Shown here: one piece after another, positions 33,637 through 41,294 of the stretch
Numbering within the stretch: the stretch's first letter is position 1
Layout of the letters: the number at the start of each line of letters is the position of its first letter
Source of the DNA: Paraburkholderia sp. BL21I4N1
GTDB taxonomy: Bacteria > Pseudomonadota > Gammaproteobacteria > Burkholderiales > Burkholderiaceae
Assembly (NCBI RefSeq): GCF_002973525.1
Contig: NZ_PVEN01000022.1
Span: forward strand, 1 to 64,000
Direction of reading: 5' to 3'
Length of the DNA stretch: 64,000 bases
Translations under genes and position numbers: made by a program
The notes under the pieces: model-generated
Databases searched by the model: none
What the model was told of the DNA's origin: nothing
What the model saw: the letters and a program-made list of their open reading frames with translations, nothing else

Positions 33637-34225
33637 GTTCGGTCACCGTGAAGGTAAAACGCTTCCACTCGGATGACAGGCTCCAGTCGCGGTTGTTCAC
33701 CGCGTCGATCTGGAACGGCTTGGGCATCAACGCGATGTCGAGTTGCATGCGCACCGACGCGTTGTAGGTCTCGCCGGCATGCACGTCGTTGCGGTCGATC
33801 ACATGCCACGACGTGATGTGCTTGATCACCGCGAGCGCATCTTTCAACGTCTGGAAGCCCAGCTGCAAGCCGCCCGACGACACGCTCGACACCCGGTATT
33901 CGCGCGTGAGCGGCTGGAACGACAGGCGAATGCTTTGCGATACGCTGACTGGCTGTTCGTCGAACCAGTACCAGCGCGGCCGGCTCAATTCGAAGTCGGT
34001 CGTGAAGTAAAGCGGAATGCCTTTATTGACTGCGTCTTCGAGATTGCTGTTCAGGTCGAAGTCGAAACGCGCGTCGAGATTCCAGCCGGTGTTGTCGGAT
34101 TGCAGCGAAGCGCGCTGCACCGCGATCGGGTCGGCGTGCACCGCGCCCGGTGCGGCAAGCCAGACGGCCAGCGCGATCCAGAACACGGCAGCGAGCCGAA
34201 GCGGGAAGAAGCGTTTGATGGTCAC
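33626..34225 (-). CDS. Exported DUF4390 protein
   Basis: A 199-residue protein with a Sec signal peptide (about 1-31, ending VHA-DPI) and a beta-rich DUF4390 domain containing YFTTDFELSRPRWYWFDEQ. The family has no established function, but it is regularly found between rsmB and ntrY in beta-proteobacteria. It overlaps rsmB by four bases at its start and ntrY by 11 bases at its end, forming a tightly packed rsmB-DUF4390-ntrY-ntrX unit. A periplasmic role in signalling to NtrY is possible, by context only. Confidence 0.85.
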   Translation of the reverse strand: MTIKRFFPLRLAAVFWIALAVWLAAPGAVHADPIAVQRASLQSDNTGWNLDARFDFDLNSNLEDAVNKGIPLYFTTDFELSRPRWYWFDEQPVSVSQSIRLSFQPLTREYRVSSVSSGGLQLGFQTLKDALAVIKHITSWHVIDRNDVHAGETYNASVRMQLDIALMPKPFQIDAVNNRDWSLSSEWKRFTFTVTERAK

Positions 34226-35661
34226 CGTTTCTGAAAGCGCGCGTAGAAAAATCCGTCGTGGTCTGAGTTCGCGCCGGCGCGCTCTTCAACGAGTTGTCCG
34301 GCAAGGGAACCGGCCGAGGTGTCGGCGGGCGCGCGGGCGACTGAAGGGAGAAGCTGCCCCGGCGCGTCCAATCGTACCGCATCCTGGTACTTGTCTCCAA
34401 ACCACTGCGCCTGCAACTCGCCTTCTTCGGGGAAGATCGAACACGTAACGTAAAGCAACTCGCCGCCAGCTTTCACGAGCGGCCAGAGCGCGTCGAGAAT
34501 GCGGCGTTGTTCCGCGACCAGTGCGGGAATATCCGACGCGCGACGCAGCCAGCGAATGTCCGGATGACGCCGCACGATGCCCGAGGCCGAGCAAGGCACG
34601 TCGGCGAGAATGCGGTCGAACGGCTGGTCGAGATCGTCGTGCCACTGCGCGGGCGTGCCGGCGTCGCCGATACGCACTTCCGCTTCGAGCTTGAGCCGCT
34701 GCAAGTTTTCGCCGATACGTCGCGCGCGCGACGCATCGCTTTCGAGCGCGACGAGCTGGAGATTAGCAAGTTCGAGCAGATGGCCGGTCTTGCCGCCGGG
34801 CGCCGCGCAGGCGTCGAGTACGCGCATGCCGTCGCGCACGTTGAGCAATGGCGCGGCGAGTTGTGCGCCGGCGTCCTGCACCGAGACGACGCCCTCGCTG
34901 AAACCGGGAATGCGGTCCACCGGCATCGGCGTGGCGAGCTTGACAGCGTAGTCGCCGGCTTGGCTCGCCGGAATGTGATGGTTCTGCAGCACTTGCAGAT
35001 AGGCGTCGACCGTGGAGCGACGGGCGTTCACGCGCAGTGTCAGCGGGCCTTGCGTATTGCCGGCGGCGAGCACCGCCTCCCAGCCGTCGGGCCAGGCGCG
35101 TTTCACCGCGTCGATCCACCACGACGGGTAATTCCAGCGGGCCACTTCGTCGGCTTGCGCGGCGGCGAGCAAGGTCTCGCGCTCACGCAGGAAACCGCGC
35201 AGCACCGCGTTGACGAGCCCCTTGGCGAACGCGAATTCACGCCGCGCGCTAATGGCGCCGACCGCCTGATCGACCACCGTGAACGGCGTGTACGCGGCGC
35301 TCGCTTCGTCGTCCACGAGCAGCGCGAACGCGCAGGCCAGCACGTGGCCGACATGCGGCGGCGGCGCTTTCTTCACCAGCTTCGCGATCAGCCATTCGGC
35401 GGTCGCGAGACGCCGCATCGTGCGATACGCGATGTCCTGCACCGCGCCGCGAGCGGCGGCGGCACTACCTTCAGGCGCGGAGACGAAGACGGCTTGCAGT
35501 GCGGCCGGCAAAGCCGCGCCGTGACGCACCGCGCCGACCGCCTGGCCCGCGCAGTCGAGCGCGAACGCGAGCGATTCGGGCGCGAGGTGCAGCATCGACA
35601 AACGGGATTCGCGCGGTCGCGTCGATGGGGAAGCAGAACGCGAAGAAGGCTTTGGGGTCAT
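34222..35661 (-). CDS. rsmB: 16S rRNA (cytosine-967-C5)-methyltransferase RsmB
   Basis: A 479-residue enzyme that methylates C967 of 16S rRNA using SAM. The N-terminal NusB-like RNA-binding domain covers about 25-170. The Rossmann domain holds VLDACAAPGGKTGHLLEL, the DVPCSASG motif IV cysteine and the catalytic motif VI cysteine in YVTCSIFPEEGE. The start at 35661 has a poor ribosome site; an internal ATG at 35595 (MLHLAPESL) is a possible alternative. It is the first gene of a run that overlaps into ntrYX. Confidence 0.93.
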   Translation of the reverse strand: MTPKPSSRSASPSTRPRESRLSMLHLAPESLAFALDCAGQAVGAVRHGAALPAALQAVFVSAPEGSAAAARGAVQDIAYRTMRRLATAEWLIAKLVKKAPPPHVGHVLACAFALLVDDEASAAYTPFTVVDQAVGAISARREFAFAKGLVNAVLRGFLRERETLLAAAQADEVARWNYPSWWIDAVKRAWPDGWEAVLAAGNTQGPLTLRVNARRSTVDAYLQVLQNHHIPASQAGDYAVKLATPMPVDRIPGFSEGVVSVQDAGAQLAAPLLNVRDGMRVLDACAAPGGKTGHLLELANLQLVALESDASRARRIGENLQRLKLEAEVRIGDAGTPAQWHDDLDQPFDRILADVPCSASGIVRRHPDIRWLRRASDIPALVAEQRRILDALWPLVKAGGELLYVTCSIFPEEGELQAQWFGDKYQDAVRLDAPGQLLPSVARAPADTSAGSLAGQLVEERAGANSDHDGFFYARFQKR

Positions 35662-35780
35662 GAAGAAGGCAAAGACAGGCCGCACGGTACGCGCGACGCA
35701 AACAGCACACATTGTAGCGTGGCGAGGCGTGGCGCCCCGGTGCTCGCGCCGCTCGCAGGCATTTGGCCGCGGCCTCGAAT

Positions 35781-35808
35781 AAAAAAGGCGAGCCCGAGGA
35801 CTCGCCTT
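35781..35808 (-). terminator. Terminator of htpX
   Basis: On the minus strand AAGGCGAG and CTCGCCTT form an eight-bp stem with an eight-base loop, followed by a run of Ts, 29 bases after the htpX stop. Confidence 0.88.
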
Positions 35809-35837
35809 CTATCGCAGCGCATAGGCGCCGCGAAGTG

Positions 35838-36695
35838 TTATTCGAAGCGCCCGGTACGCGCCATTTCCATCAACCGCGCCACGCGTTCTTCGGTAGCCGG
35901 GTGTGTCGAGAACAGCTTTCCAATGCCGCCACCCGACAGCGGATTCATGATCATCATCTGCGCGGTGGCCGGATGCTGCTCGGCGACCGGAAACGGAATA
36001 CCGCTTGCGTAGCGATGAATCTTGTCGAGCGCCGAAGCGAGCGCTTGCGGGTCGCCCGAAATCTGCGCGCCGCCACGGTCCGCTTCGAATTCACGCGCAC
36101 GCGAAATCGCCATCTGAATCAGCGCGCCGGCGATCGGCGCCAGCAGCGCCACCGCGATGCCCGCGATCGGATTCGTGGAACGACCGTTTTCGTCGCGGCC
36201 ACCGAAGAACATCGCGAAGTTCGCCAGCGCGGAAATCGCGCCCGCCATGGTGGCTGACACCGTCGAGATCAGAATGTCGCGGTGCTTCACGTGCGCCAGT
36301 TCGTGCGCCATCACGCCACGCATTTCGCGCTCGGACAGCACCCGCAGAATGCCGGTGGTCGCGGCAACCGCCGCGTGCTCCGGGTTGCGGCCCGTGGCGA
36401 ACGCGTTCGGCGCGTCTTCGTTGATCAGGTAGACGCGCGGCATCGGCAAATTAGCGCGCGTGGCGAGCTCGCGGACCATGCGGTAGAACTGCGGTGCGCT
36501 GGTTTCGTCGACTTCCTGCGCGTTGTACATGCGCAGCACCATCTTGTCCGAGAACCAGTACGAAAAGAAATTCATTCCCAGCGCGATCACGAGCGCGATC
36601 GTCATGCCGCGCGACCCACCGATCATGCCGCCGATCACGATGAAAAGGGCCGTGATCGCGGCCATCAACATCGCGGTTTTGACCCAATTGAACAT
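35838..36695 (-). CDS. htpX: Membrane-bound zinc protease HtpX
   Basis: A 285-residue M48B protease of the inner membrane that helps clear damaged membrane proteins. The first helices are near 7-27 and 33-50. The zinc site is HELAH at 131-135 with the third ligand in REFEADRGGA near 210. Two more helices lie between them. I chose the start at 36695 (MFNWVKTAML), which matches the family; an upstream in-frame Met adds 11 unrelated residues. It has its own terminator and probably its own promoter. Confidence 0.95.
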   Translation of the reverse strand: MFNWVKTAMLMAAITALFIVIGGMIGGSRGMTIALVIALGMNFFSYWFSDKMVLRMYNAQEVDETSAPQFYRMVRELATRANLPMPRVYLINEDAPNAFATGRNPEHAAVAATTGILRVLSEREMRGVMAHELAHVKHRDILISTVSATMAGAISALANFAMFFGGRDENGRSTNPIAGIAVALLAPIAGALIQMAISRAREFEADRGGAQISGDPQALASALDKIHRYASGIPFPVAEQHPATAQMMIMNPLSGGGIGKLFSTHPATEERVARLMEMARTGRFE

Positions 36696-36798
36696 GTTTG
36701 CTACTCCTTGCCCTAACGCGGGGTTCATATCTGCGCCGCATCATGCGACGCCTGATTGTAAGCAAATTGTTAGATATGGGCGCGCGCGGAAAATTCAA

Positions 36799-37440
36799 TC
36801 ATCTTGATGCAGTGGCCAGCTTGATGCCCAAGCCGACAAAGGCGCTGCCGACCCCGCGATCCAGCCATTTCTTCAGCGACTGCTTGCCGGAGAAACGCCG
36901 CGTCACGCTTCCGGCGATCCAGGCGACGAAACTGTTCCAGAGCATGCTCATCACCACGAACACAGCGCCGAGCGTGAGGAACGCAAACGCTTTGTGGTCG
37001 CTGCCAGCCGTCACGAATTGCGGGAAGAACGACACGAAGAACAGCACCACCTTGGGGTTCAGCACATTGGTCCAGAAGCCTTGCAGGAACAACTGGCGCA
37101 ACGACTTGGCGCCGCCGGCCGCACGGGCTTCGCCCGCGGCCTGATCCGCGGCCGGTTTGGCTAGAAGCAGCCGCACGCCGAGATACATCAGGTAAAGCGC
37201 GCCGACAAACTTGATGACCGTGAACGCGGTGGCCGAGGCAGCCAGCAGCGCGGTCAGGCCGAACGCGCAGGCGAGCGAATGAACGCAGCAGCCCGCCGAG
37301 ATGCCGAGCGCGGACATCAATCCCGCACCGCGACCCTGTGCGACGCTGCGGCCGACGATATAAGCGGTATCCGGTCCGGGCGTCACGTTCAACAGAAAGA
37401 CCGCGACGATGAAAAATTCGAAATGGGTGATGCCGAACAT
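36799..37440 (-). CDS. LysE/RhtB-family amino-acid exporter
   Basis: A 213-residue membrane protein with about six helices, beginning MFGITHFEFFIVAVFLLNVTPGPDTAY. The NVTPGPD motif and LGISAGCCVHSLACAFGL are RhtB-family hallmarks. A hydrophilic Ala/Gly/Lys-rich loop lies near 115-130, followed by FLQGFWTNVLNPKVVLFF. It probably exports homoserine, threonine or a similar amino acid. The substrate cannot be read from sequence. It follows fmt on the same strand, 113 bases away. Confidence 0.88.
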   Translation of the reverse strand: MFGITHFEFFIVAVFLLNVTPGPDTAYIVGRSVAQGRGAGLMSALGISAGCCVHSLACAFGLTALLAASATAFTVIKFVGALYLMYLGVRLLLAKPAADQAAGEARAAGGAKSLRQLFLQGFWTNVLNPKVVLFFVSFFPQFVTAGSDHKAFAFLTLGAVFVVMSMLWNSFVAWIAGSVTRRFSGKQSLKKWLDRGVGSAFVGLGIKLATASR

Positions 37441-37553
37441 GAAAATCCTCGAAACGTGGGGGACTGCATGAAGGATTCTAACGCGCGGCAGGGTCGCGGC
37501 GGAGGCCTCGGGCATCGGCCGAACGGACGATGTTCAAGGCCTCCGCGAACCTG

Positions 37554-38540
37554 TTATTTTGCTTCGGGGAGTTGAAAACGCTGTCCGGCAGCCAGCGTCG
37601 AGCCGGCCAGGAATTCCCGCACCGGCAGGCGCTTGCCGCCGGGTTTCTGCAACTGCGTGAGACGCAGCGCGCCTTTGCCACAGGCCACCAGCACGCCCTC
37701 AGCCGACACCTCGGTGATCGTGCCGGGTGCGCTGTCGCCCCGTGCGCTCACGGGAACCGCCGCCCAGATTTTGATCGAGGTACCGTCTTCCAGCGTGCCG
37801 AGACCGCCGGGGAACGGGTCGAACGCAAGCACCTGGCGCGCGAGGACCGTGGCGGGGCGGCGCCAGTCGAGCGCGGCTTCCTGCTTGCCGATCTTTTCGG
37901 CATAGGTCACGCCGTCCGCCGGTTGCGGCGTGGCGGCCAGCTTGCCGCTGCGCTCAAGCTCGATCAGCGCCTCGACGATCAGCTTCGCGCCGTCTTGCGC
38001 CAGACGGTCGTGCAGCGTGGCCGTGGTGTCGTCGCCGGCAATGGCGGTGCGCGCCTCGGAAATCATCGCACCGGTGTCGAGGCCGACGTCCATCTGCATC
38101 AGTGTGATGCCGGTTTCAGCGTCGCCTGCTTCGATCGCGCGGTGAATCGGCGCGGCGCCCCGCCAGCGCGGCAGCAACGAAGCATGAATGTTGATGCAGC
38201 CCAGTCGCGGAATATCGAGCACTTCCTGCGGCAGGATCAGACCGTAAGCGGCCACGACCATCACGTCGTGCGGCGTGGCGCGTAGTTGCTCGATCGCGGC
38301 GGCGGCCTCTTCGGGATATTTGCCGGCGCGGCGCAGCGAAGGCGGCTGCGCGACAGCCAGCCCGTGCTCTTCGGCGTAGCGCTTGACCGGGCTCGCCTGC
38401 AATTTCATGCCCCGCCCCGCCGGCCGGTCCGGCTGGGTCAGCACGAGCGGCAACGGAAAGCCGGCGCTGTGGATCGCGGCCAATGCGGCCGCAGCGAACT
38501 CCGGTGTACCGGCAAAGATAACGCGCAACGAATGACTCAT
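37554..38540 (-). CDS. fmt: Methionyl-tRNA formyltransferase
   Basis: A 328-residue enzyme that formylates Met on the initiator tRNA. FAGTPEFAAAALAAI opens the Rossmann domain. INIHASLLPRWRGAAPIHRAI is the formyl-folate and catalytic region (with the conserved N, H and later D in DVGLDTGAM). The C-terminal domain from about 220 binds tRNA. It is directly downstream of def (31 bases), the usual pair for adding and removing formyl groups. Confidence 0.97.
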   Translation of the reverse strand: MSHSLRVIFAGTPEFAAAALAAIHSAGFPLPLVLTQPDRPAGRGMKLQASPVKRYAEEHGLAVAQPPSLRRAGKYPEEAAAAIEQLRATPHDVMVVAAYGLILPQEVLDIPRLGCINIHASLLPRWRGAAPIHRAIEAGDAETGITLMQMDVGLDTGAMISEARTAIAGDDTTATLHDRLAQDGAKLIVEALIELERSGKLAATPQPADGVTYAEKIGKQEAALDWRRPATVLARQVLAFDPFPGGLGTLEDGTSIKIWAAVPVSARGDSAPGTITEVSAEGVLVACGKGALRLTQLQKPGGKRLPVREFLAGSTLAAGQRFQLPEAK

Positions 38541-38571
38541 GGACGGGGACGGGTGGCGAGGTGAACGCGCA

Positions 38572-39075
38572 TTACATGGCGTGGGCGAGCTTTTTCATCT
38601 TGCTCTTGATGCGCGTCTGCTTCAGCGACGACAGGTACTCGACGAACACGCGGCCCATCAGGTGATCCATTTCGTGCTGGATGCACACCGCGAGCAGGCC
38701 TTCGCAATCCAGTTCGAAGCTTTCGCCCTTCTCGTTCAACGCCCGCACGCGCACTTGCTCGGCGCGCTCGACATTGTCGTAAATCCCCGGCACCGACAAA
38801 CAACCCTCTTCCGACAGCTTTCTTTCGTCGCTCGACCAGATGATTTCCGGGTTGATGAACGCGAGGAGTTCGTTGTGATCGTCCGATACGTCGATCACGA
38901 TCACGCGCTCGTGCACGTCGACCTGGGTCGCCGCAAGACCGACGCCGGGCGCGGCATACATGGTTTCAGCCATGTCTTTGACGAGACGGCGAATGCGGTC
39001 GTTGACCGCTTCGACCGGCTTCGCGATCTTGTGCAGCCGTTTGTCCGGGTAATTGAGGATGTTCAGTAAAGCCAT
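38572..39075 (-). CDS. def: Peptide deformylase
   Basis: A 167-residue metalloenzyme that removes the formyl group from new proteins. All three motifs are present: GVGLAATQV, EEGCLSVPG (metal Cys) and QHEMDHL (two His and catalytic Glu). The start at 39075 (MALLNILNYPDKRL) is standard. The longer upstream frame covers the divergent dprA promoter and is not credible. It is the first gene of def-fmt and is divergent from dprA. Confidence 0.97.
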   Translation of the reverse strand: MALLNILNYPDKRLHKIAKPVEAVNDRIRRLVKDMAETMYAAPGVGLAATQVDVHERVIVIDVSDDHNELLAFINPEIIWSSDERKLSEEGCLSVPGIYDNVERAEQVRVRALNEKGESFELDCEGLLAVCIQHEMDHLMGRVFVEYLSSLKQTRIKSKMKKLAHAM

Positions 39076-39318
39076 GATCTTGAATGTGTTTTTAGGCGCC
39101 GCCGACCGTTGCGAGGCCCGCGTTAGCCATTCGGCCAGGTTGTGGGCGCGCCGCGTTACGCACAGGATAGATGGTGTCGAACCGGTTCGATTCAACGCGC
39201 CAGGTGCGCTATACGACGGGCCCGCGCGGGTGGGCGCGGCGCTGCAGTTATTTCGGATGATGAAAATTTTAGCATGGCGCCCGCCTGCCCGCTGGCCCTG
39301 CAGGAGGATCGACTCGCA

Positions 39319-40593
39319 ATGCACAGCTTGCCTGCAACCGATTTTGAAATCGCCGCCTGGCTGCGGCTTTCGCTCGCGCCCGGCCTGAAACCGGCGGCGC
39401 TGCGCCTGTTGTTGACCGCTTTTGGACTGCCGGAAGCGATTTTCGACCAACCGTCGGCCGCACTGGCTACGGTCGCCGGCGAGACCGCAGCGCGCGCAGC
39501 GCTGGCGCCGACCGGTCCCGAATTCGACGCCCAACTCGACGCCGTGCTCGCATGGCGCGAATTGCCCGGCAACCAGGTCGTCATGCTCGACGACCCCGCT
39601 TACCCGCCCGCGCTGCTGACCATGCCCGATCCGCCGCCGCTGCTATATATAAAGGGCCGGCTGGATCTGCTGCATACGCGGGCGGTGGCGCTGGTGGGCA
39701 GCCGCAGTGCGACGCCGCAAGGCGTCGAGGACGCGGAGCGGTTCGCGCGGGCGTTGTCGGCGGCCGGCGTGACCGTCGTGTCGGGACTAGCACTCGGCAT
39801 CGACGGGGCCGCGCATCGGGGCGCCCTCGAGGGAATCGGTGGGACCGTCGCTGTGATCGGCACCGGTGCGGACCTGGTGTACCCGTCGGCGCACCACGCG
39901 CTGGCGCGGCAGATCGCGGCGCAAGGCGTCATTCTCTCGGAATGGCCGCTCGGCACACCCGCGCGCGCCGCCAACTTCCCGCAGCGCAATCGGCTGATCG
40001 CCGGTTTGGTCAGCGGCGTGGTGATCGTCGAGGCGGCGATGCGCTCCGGCTCGCTGATTACCGCGCGGCTGGCCAACGAAATGGGGCGCGACATCTTTGC
40101 GTTGCCGGGATCGATTCACGCGCCGCTGTCGCGCGGGTGTCATCGGATCATCAAGCAGGGGGCCAAACTGGTGGAGACGCCGGACGAAATATTGGAAGAG
40201 CTCGGCTTCACGCAACGGCCCGTCGCCCGGGCCGGTTCGGCGGCGGCACTACACGCGCTTTTTGGCGAGGGGGCGGAACAACCCCGCGCGCGTCCTCAGG
40301 CCGGGGCAACCTCAGTGGCGGAACACGCGGCAACTCACGAAAACGCCACCCACGCCGTCACACGAGCAACAGCGACATCTGCGTCGCCACCAAGCGCCGA
40401 GGCTCAGCAACTCCTCGCTGCGCTCGGTCATTCACCCACCACGCTTGAAATTCTTGCCACCCGCACCGAGATGGAGGACACCGCGTTACAAACCACCTTG
40501 CTGCAACTCGAACTCGCCGGTCAGGTGACGATGCTGCCCGGCGGCCGCTTCATGCGGGCAAGTCACGAGCGACCTCGCGTTGACCAGGGTTGA
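39319..40593 (+). CDS. dprA: DNA-processing protein DprA
   Basis: A 424-residue protein that binds incoming single-stranded DNA and loads RecA during transformation. The N-terminal SAM-like part (about 1-100) is followed by the Rossmann-like core with GSRSATPQG, SGLALGIDGAAHRGAL, FPQRNRLIAGL and SGSLITARLANEMGRDIFALPG. A Thr/Ala/His-rich linker (about 310-355) leads to a winged-helix domain (about 360-415). AGGAGG lies 11 bases before the ATG at 39319. An ATG at 39274 is an alternative start. It is divergent from def. Confidence 0.93.
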   Translation: MHSLPATDFEIAAWLRLSLAPGLKPAALRLLLTAFGLPEAIFDQPSAALATVAGETAARAALAPTGPEFDAQLDAVLAWRELPGNQVVMLDDPAYPPALLTMPDPPPLLYIKGRLDLLHTRAVALVGSRSATPQGVEDAERFARALSAAGVTVVSGLALGIDGAAHRGALEGIGGTVAVIGTGADLVYPSAHHALARQIAAQGVILSEWPLGTPARAANFPQRNRLIAGLVSGVVIVEAAMRSGSLITARLANEMGRDIFALPGSIHAPLSRGCHRIIKQGAKLVETPDEILEELGFTQRPVARAGSAAALHALFGEGAEQPRARPQAGATSVAEHAATHENATHAVTRATATSASPPSAEAQQLLAALGHSPTTLEILATRTEMEDTALQTTLLQLELAGQVTMLPGGRFMRASHERPRVDQG

Positions 40594-40660
40594 CCACCCT
40601 CGCGGATCGACCATGCTACATTCGCGCCAAAGCACTCGACAAAGTACGTAAGGAACTACC

Positions 40661-41038
40661 ATGCCCGCGCTGAACCTCGACACCGACCAAGACCGGATCG
40701 CCGAGCGCGTCAACGAGCCCGACACGCTGTTCGTCGCCTGCCTGTGCGCGGAGTGGTGCGGAACCTGTCGCGATTATCGAGACGCCTTCAACAAACTGGC
40801 CGATCGTCACCCTGATATCTGTTTCGCATGGATCGACATCGAAACCCATGCGGACCGTTTCGACGATCTGGACGTCGAGAATTTTCCGACCATCCTGATC
40901 GAAGACTCGGTCACGACACGATTCTTCGGCACGGTATTGCCACAGGCGGCGATTGTGGAACGGATGTTGTCGGATCTGACGGCCGTACCCGGCGTCAGCG
41001 GCGCGCCTAAATTGCGGCCGGCGCTTCAGGTTGCCTGA
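40661..41038 (+). CDS. Thioredoxin-like protein
   Basis: A 125-residue single-domain thioredoxin fold without a signal peptide. The redox motif is WCGTC (residues 32-36), changed from the usual WCGPC. A cis-proline is present in ENFPTILIED near 75. This points to a cytoplasmic thiol-disulfide protein. It follows dprA by 67 bases and may be read from the same transcript, though no functional tie is evident. Confidence 0.82.
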   Translation: MPALNLDTDQDRIAERVNEPDTLFVACLCAEWCGTCRDYRDAFNKLADRHPDICFAWIDIETHADRFDDLDVENFPTILIEDSVTTRFFGTVLPQAAIVERMLSDLTAVPGVSGAPKLRPALQVA

Positions 41039-41163
41039 TGAGGCGGCCTGAAACTGCAATCCCCAAGCCTTGCGGCGCGGGCGTTGCGAGCAGGTCACGG
41101 CGCGTTTTCCATAACTTGCCGGACCGCGGAACGCGCAATTATGATGGCGCGCTTTTATGGCAC

Positions 41164-41196
41164 TTGACACGTCGCCTTAGCGGCGTGTGCTATAAA
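41164..41196 (+). promoter_or_regulatory. Candidate extended -10 promoter for topoisomerase III
   Basis: TTGACA at 41164-41169 and TATAAA at 41191-41196 are 21 bases apart, longer than usual, but TGC directly before TATAAA makes an extended -10. The spacer contains an inverted repeat (ACACGTCGCC against GGCGTGT). It lies 98 bases before the ATG. Confidence 0.45.
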
Positions 41197-41294
41197 GCGG
41201 TCGTTAATGGGTCGCAAAGGTCGCAAACGAGGGTCGCGCGAATAACCGCGCACTCAAGGCCATCAACCCGGATCTACCAACCTCACATCGAGTC

